Notes under the pieces: generated by a model
Database searches by the model: none
What the model saw: only the letters and a program-made list of their open reading frames with translations
What the model was told of the DNA's origin: nothing
From: Terriglobales bacterium
GTDB taxonomy: Bacteria; Acidobacteriota; Terriglobia; Terriglobales; Acidobacteriaceae
DNA length: 9,515 nucleotides
Assembly (NCBI GenBank): GCA_015655365.1
Contig: JAATFE010000166.1
Span: forward strand, 1 to 9,515
Direction: 5' to 3'
Translations under genes and position numbers: made by a program
Shown: in pieces, positions 6,211 to 9,515 of the stretch
Numbering within the stretch: the first letter of the stretch is position 1
Layout of the letters: each line of letters begins with the position of its first letter

Positions 6211-6738
6211 TCAAGCGAGAACGCTCTCGCCATGGACTGCGTAGTAACTGTGTTCTGTTCCTGCGATGATGTTCCTTGCCTTGTCCACAGCCTCTGCCGT
6301 GCCATGAACTATCAGAAGAAACTTGTCTGTCTTGAGCGCGACTTCGTATTTGAGCACGCTGTCTTTCGGGATACCTATGCTAATCAGACCTGCGCCCACA
6401 GCACTGACACCGCCAACAACAACTGCTCCCTCAAGAGCGCCCACGATCCAGGCCACAAGCGGTCCGGCCACAAGGATTGGCCCAATACCCGGAATCGCAA
6501 ATGCCGCGGCGCCAAAAAGCAATCCCCAGAACCCACCCCAGAAAGCTCCGACCTTGCCCCAGTACTTCATGCGGTCGCCCGCGTTGTAGTACCCTACCAC
6601 GTGCTCATCCGTATGAGTGTCTTTTGCCGCGATCGATAGGCTCTTCATATCAACGCCGGCTTCTTGCAATTCCTTGATAGCGTGTTCTGCCCGTTCGTGC
6701 GTGTCATAGACGGCTACTACTGCATTGGTAGAAATCAT
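6211..6738 (-). CDS. YflT-like general-stress-domain protein with glycine-rich membrane core
   Basis: A 175-residue protein. The N-terminus (residues about 5-45, AVVAVYDTHERAEHAIKELQ, then AG and SLSIAAKD) has the ferredoxin-like pattern of heat-induced stress protein YflT (PF11181) and similar proteins: a strand, then a helix that spaces or counts charged residues. Residues about 60-122 are very hydrophobic and glycine-rich (WGGFWGLLFGAAAF, IPGIGPILVAGP, VVGGVSAVGAGL), like a glycine-zipper membrane segment. A second alpha/beta half follows (YEVALKTDKFLLIVHGTAEAVDKA). The ATG at 6736-6738 is chosen because GGAG stands six bases upstream; an ATG at 6750 or the first ATG at 6798 lacks one. Exact function is unknown; a role in stress at the membrane is inferred from the family and from its operon with the stomatin. 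Confidence 0.8.
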   Translation of the reverse strand: MISTNAVVAVYDTHERAEHAIKELQEAGVDMKSLSIAAKDTHTDEHVVGYYNAGDRMKYWGKVGAFWGGFWGLLFGAAAFAIPGIGPILVAGPLVAWIVGALEGAVVVGGVSAVGAGLISIGIPKDSVLKYEVALKTDKFLLIVHGTAEAVDKARNIIAGTEHSYYAVHGESVLA

Positions 6739-6744
6739 TGTCTT

Positions 6745-6748
6745 CTCC
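6745..6748 (-). promoter_or_regulatory. Ribosome-binding site deciding the stress-protein start
   Basis: GGAG on the minus strand, six bases before the ATG at 6736-6738. It supports the shorter form of the protein. Confidence 0.5.
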
Positions 6749-6791
6749 ATGTTGCCAGGTTGAGTGAAGCGGATGAAGCTTCTTCGGCTGA

Positions 6792-6810
6792 TCCGCATAG
6801 TATGTGCGGA
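6792..6810 (-). promoter_or_regulatory. Inverted repeat around a weak -10-like sequence upstream of the stress gene
   Basis: TCCGCA (6792-6797) and TGCGGA (6805-6810) are perfect 6-bp inverted arms around seven bases. On the minus strand the centre reads CATACTA, so TACTAT (four of six bases of a -10 box) lies at the palindrome, about 60 bases before the stress-protein start. No good -35 was found 16-18 bases upstream. It could be an operator over the promoter of the stress protein/stomatin operon, or chance. Confidence 0.35.
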
Positions 6811-6997
6811 GTCAGTGTTTCATTCCGGAGCGTCGAAGACTGAGCAGTTGGGCACACATAGATGGGATCGAACGCGTTCTGTTCGAAGACCAAGGAAAAC
6901 CGGCTCGCATCGGGGCCGATACTCCTGGAGGCGGAATCGACTTGGGCGAACCGGCGATGAGATAGACTTTTCTGGAAAAGCGGCAGCGCATTTACGG

Positions 6998-8194
6998 TTA
7001 CGCTGTTACGATGAGATTGTCCGCGCGCATCTCGTCGAAGTGCGGAGTGCAGCGCTTCTGCACGCACTCCGCAGCGTAAAGGTACATGGCGGCAGACCAA
7101 GTCTGCCAGTCGCGGCCGCTGGGCTTGCCATTTTGCGCGTGAATCCACTCGTTGAAACCCCACTCCGCCTCATCCTCGTGCCACGGTTTGACCATCTCGG
7201 TCAGCGCCAACAGTTTGCGTTCCGCCAATTCCATCTCCCCAGCCGCAACACAGGCCGCAACATAGAAGCCGCAGATAAACGGCCACACGCCACCGTTGTG
7301 ATAGTCGCCGGGCCGGTTATAGCGCTCGTATCGCGGCAGCCAATCCGCATGATGGGGCAGGATGAACGGAAACAGGCATGGCGGCAGATCTACAGCCAAT
7401 TCACCGCGACCCCGCATGGCCTCGCACTCGACTTCAATCCATGCCACCAGGTCGCGCGCCCACTTGGGTGAAGCAATTCCCGTAAGAATCGCGAGGCTGT
7501 TGCCCAGCAGATCGAAGCGGTCGCTACTCATCACCTTGTAAGAGTAGAGCGCGTAGTAGAGCGCCGACGGCTCCACAAGAGCCTCTTGCTCGTAGCGGTT
7601 CTTCTCGTCGCCGCGAACTTCCAAACGGCTCATCGCGCCGCGCAACAGTTCGGCGGAATCGTGATCGCCATAAAAACGAAGATACGCATAGACGAGCATA
7701 TTGACGTAGAGTCCATAGCCCATCACATACTGCTCGTCGCGCCAATCGCTGGTGGGTAGCTGGCATACCATCACCCGGTCGTCGGGACTCTGGTACTGCA
7801 TCCACGTCAGAGCTTTCTCGGCTGTCTCACTGAGAAACTCTGGCTGGTTTGTCGATTTCCTGTACAGCGCCAGGCCAAAGAGAAACAGCGGCGTGGTGTC
7901 GCTGGCTCCACGGTTCGTCGAATCGTGCGCCAGGGATGGAATGTGGCCATGCGCCGTTTGATTGCTTGCCAGAGCCACCAGGGTGCGCCGCAGAGCATCC
8001 GCAAGCTCTTCGTTGCCGGTAGCCAGAACGCCAAGCGACGAAATCATCAGATCCCGCGTGTAAGGCTCCGGATATCCCCACCCAGCAGTGCGGGGCAGTC
8101 CTTCATACGGTCCGTGTGCGTTGTGGAGCAGGATTTGAAGAGCCGCCTCTTTGGCTTGCTCAATGGAACCGAGTGACTTTTCGTATAAAGACAT
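6998..8194 (-). CDS. GH100-like glycoside hydrolase (alkaline/neutral invertase-like, six-hairpin fold)
   Basis: Predicted cytoplasmic glycoside hydrolase; 398 residues, no signal peptide. Many relatives are labelled amylo-alpha-1,6-glucosidase or glycogen debranching protein, but the motifs match plant and cyanobacterial neutral invertases (GH100) better. ASDTTPLFLFGLALYRKST (from residue 97) parallels their PVDSGLWWI segment, making Asp99 the likely catalytic acid. DYHNGGVWPFICGFYVAAC (from residue 297) parallels YHNGGSWP. FNEWIHAQ with Glu349, followed by RDWQTWSAAMYLYAAE, parallels PEYYDG and YQTWSIAGY. YTRDLM (residues 45-50) and DWRDEQYVMGYG are also conserved-looking. It is shorter than plant enzymes (about 450 or more without transit peptide). 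Sucrose cleavage is inferred; another alpha-glucoside is possible. The ATG has GGGGG only three bases upstream, a tight spacing. It lies 60 bases after the glycosyltransferase gene. Confidence 0.82.
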   Translation of the reverse strand: MSLYEKSLGSIEQAKEAALQILLHNAHGPYEGLPRTAGWGYPEPYTRDLMISSLGVLATGNEELADALRRTLVALASNQTAHGHIPSLAHDSTNRGASDTTPLFLFGLALYRKSTNQPEFLSETAEKALTWMQYQSPDDRVMVCQLPTSDWRDEQYVMGYGLYVNMLVYAYLRFYGDHDSAELLRGAMSRLEVRGDEKNRYEQEALVEPSALYYALYSYKVMSSDRFDLLGNSLAILTGIASPKWARDLVAWIEVECEAMRGRGELAVDLPPCLFPFILPHHADWLPRYERYNRPGDYHNGGVWPFICGFYVAACVAAGEMELAERKLLALTEMVKPWHEDEAEWGFNEWIHAQNGKPSGRDWQTWSAAMYLYAAECVQKRCTPHFDEMRADNLIVTA

Positions 8195-8254
8195 AGACCC
8201 CCGATCACGTGCATGGTTGCGCAGACGAGCGCTGTTGCCTCGTCGCGGTACGGC

Positions 8255-9397
8255 CTAGCTGATTCCCAATCGTTCTGTGACGATCTCCACGAAGCGCTTG
8301 GCGACCTGGCGATAGTCGAACAATTCAACTACACGCCTTCGGCCCGCTTCGCCCATCTTCCGCCGCAGATCGCTGTCGCGCATGAGGGTCAGAAGATACT
8401 TGGCGATGTCGGGAACGCTGGCCCGGTACTCGGCTGTGCGCGGGTTTGGAAAAACGATGCAATGGCTGGTTTCGTAATCGTGGCCCTCTCCGACGCGCGC
8501 CTCGGTAATTTTTCTCTCTTCGGCCACACTCGCCAAAAATGCTGTCTCTCCGTGGACCATCGTGTCGCGAAATGCCATGGCGTCGATCGCGATCACCGGC
8601 CGCTCACAGGCGTTAGCCTCCACCTGGATCATTCCAAACCCCTCCAGCCGCGACGGCGCAGCATAGATATCGCAGGCAGCCAGCAAGTAGGGCATGAAGT
8701 TTTGCGACACCACATTGGTGGAGTAGACGACCTTCTTGCCGATGCCTAGATCCGCCGCGAGTTTGAGATCGATCTGGTTCTGTTTTGCGGTGCGGGCTTG
8801 AGGCCAAACCTTGCAGACATATTTCCAATCAGGCGCCTCGGCATCAATCAGCGCCAGCGCCTGCATCACTTCCTGCGCACCTTTCGACGCGCCGTCGCCG
8901 CCAGCCGTCAGGATCATCAACTCATCGTCCGAAATTCCCAAAGCCTCGCGGATCGCCTTCACCTTGGAGCCCTCGCGGCTACGCGGAGTATAGCGATCCG
9001 TGCCGCATCCCACCGGAAGCACAACAATGTTGTCCCCCTTGATGCCATCGCGGACATACACTTCCTTCACCCAGTTGGAGGTGACCAGAATCAACGGCAG
9101 AGCGTTCAACACATCGCGATGCTCCGCGATATATCCATCGGCCACGAGCCACGGCACGGCCTGCATTCCGAACTTCTGAGGGTGCAGCACTAGGTTCGGA
9201 AGGTGCCCCCAGAAGCCTACGCCAACCACGACATCCGGCTTGAACCAGCGGTAGTACCATTCCTTTTCCAGGGAAGATTCCAGATGCACCGGGTGAACGT
9301 CGACGCCCATCTCGCGCAGGCCACGACATAGCAGTTCGCCTTGCAGCGCCAAGCCCGAGGCCGGCGCAGGATACTCTGTCAGCACAAGTACTTTCAC
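8255..9397 (-). CDS. GT4-type (group 1) glycosyltransferase
   Basis: Predicted retaining sugar-nucleotide-dependent glycosyltransferase of the GT-B fold. It has 380 residues from the GTG at 9395-9397, which gives the typical beginning MKVLVLTEYPAPASG and has GGGAG eight bases upstream; the ATG at 9412 would add five residues without a ribosome site and remains possible. The N-terminal Rossmann half covers residues about 1-155, with VGVGFWGHLPN and the junction VLPVGCGTDRYTP. The C-terminal half holds the donor-site motif SRLEGFGMIQVEANACERPV with the E-x7-E pair (Glu252 and Glu260). A segment of about 45 residues after GETAFLA (VAEERKITEARVG onward) looks longer than usual. Substrate cannot be told. 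It is followed 60 bases later by the invertase-like gene, so the two probably act in one carbohydrate pathway. Confidence 0.9.
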   Translation of the reverse strand: MKVLVLTEYPAPASGLALQGELLCRGLREMGVDVHPVHLESSLEKEWYYRWFKPDVVVGVGFWGHLPNLVLHPQKFGMQAVPWLVADGYIAEHRDVLNALPLILVTSNWVKEVYVRDGIKGDNIVVLPVGCGTDRYTPRSREGSKVKAIREALGISDDELMILTAGGDGASKGAQEVMQALALIDAEAPDWKYVCKVWPQARTAKQNQIDLKLAADLGIGKKVVYSTNVVSQNFMPYLLAACDIYAAPSRLEGFGMIQVEANACERPVIAIDAMAFRDTMVHGETAFLASVAEERKITEARVGEGHDYETSHCIVFPNPRTAEYRASVPDIAKYLLTLMRDSDLRRKMGEAGRRRVVELFDYRQVAKRFVEIVTERLGIS

Positions 9398-9425
9398 GAT
9401 TGTTGCTCCCATAACGCCGTTCGAC

Positions 9426-9515
9426 TTACCGCTGCTTGCGCCGAGTCAAAACACCAGAATCCCTCTTCTCGCGGAGTGGTCTGCGCTTCCCAACTGTCGG
9501 CTCCATATCCATAAA
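9426..9515 (-). CDS. C-terminal end of an upstream gene (partial, unidentified)
   Basis: The minus-strand frame is open from the right edge to a TAA at 9426-9428, giving 29 residues that end in the basic tail VLTRRKQR. It stops 28 bases before the GTG start of the glycosyltransferase, the spacing of an operon neighbour. The stretch is too short to assign to a family, and it also contains ATGs, so a short independent peptide or non-coding leader cannot be excluded. Confidence 0.35.
   Translation of the reverse strand, partial: FMDMEPTVGKRRPLREKRDSGVLTRRKQR

Noticed and set aside
5424..6269. 281-codon plus-strand open frame opposite the stomatin gene
   Set aside because: Its opposite strand is a well-matched band 7 protein; the plus frame has no recognisable domain and arises from the codon bias of the real gene.
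6966..6979. CTTTTCTGGAAAAG palindrome after the hydrolase gene, as a terminator
   Set aside because: The arms leave at most a tiny loop, the stem is AT-rich and no T-run follows.
6764..7471. 235-codon plus-strand open frame
   Set aside because: It lies mostly opposite the GH100-like gene, is rich in Arg and His as shadows often are, and shows no motif.
1..9515. CRISPR array, insertion sequence, tRNA or phage genes
   Set aside because: No regular spaced repeats, terminal inverted repeats with transposase, tRNA-like T-loop motifs or phage proteins were seen on either strand.

Overview
The window reads as ordinary chromosomal DNA of moderately high GC from a Gram-negative soil-type bacterium, most likely an Acidobacteriota member of the Terriglobia. 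The best hints are the secreted protein at 770-1585, which resembles an uncharacterised family I associate with Acidobacteria, and the outer-membrane and periplasm-directed gene content. The taxonomic call is inference, because no rRNA or tRNA lies in the window.

Layout from left to right. (1) 1-1585, minus strand: a predicted secreted protein overlaps by ATGA with an MlaE-type ABC permease that runs off the left edge, so this is probably the start of a lipid-transport (Mla-like) operon. (2) 1586-2501: no strong gene. It holds a possible 49-residue membrane peptide with its own promoter-like and ribosome-binding sequences. After one in-frame TAA comes a weak 112-codon frame that may be a decayed gene tail. 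(3) 2484-4926: a plus-strand YcbB/LdtD-type L,D-transpeptidase meets, tail to tail across 13 bases, a minus-strand MepK/YcbK-type (DUF882, M15-like) murein endopeptidase. One family makes 3-3 peptidoglycan cross-links and the other cuts them. The endopeptidase has a perfect TATAAT -10 box with a palindrome just upstream. (4) 5160-6738, minus: a glycine-rich YflT-like stress protein followed 46 bases later by a stomatin/band 7 (slipin-like) membrane protein, probably one operon. (5) 6998-9515, minus: the tail of an unidentified gene, a GT4-type glycosyltransferase and a short GH100-like (alkaline/neutral invertase-like) glycoside hydrolase, closely spaced and probably co-transcribed.

The common theme is the cell envelope and stress: lipid traffic, non-canonical murein cross-linking, a membrane scaffold protein, and sugar metabolism. 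I see no mobile element, CRISPR array, phage gene or defence island. The most interesting points are the convergent 3-3 cross-link maker and cutter pair, the operator-like palindrome at the endopeptidase promoter, the stomatin paired with a stress protein instead of NfeD, and the compact invertase-like enzyme coupled to a glycosyltransferase.
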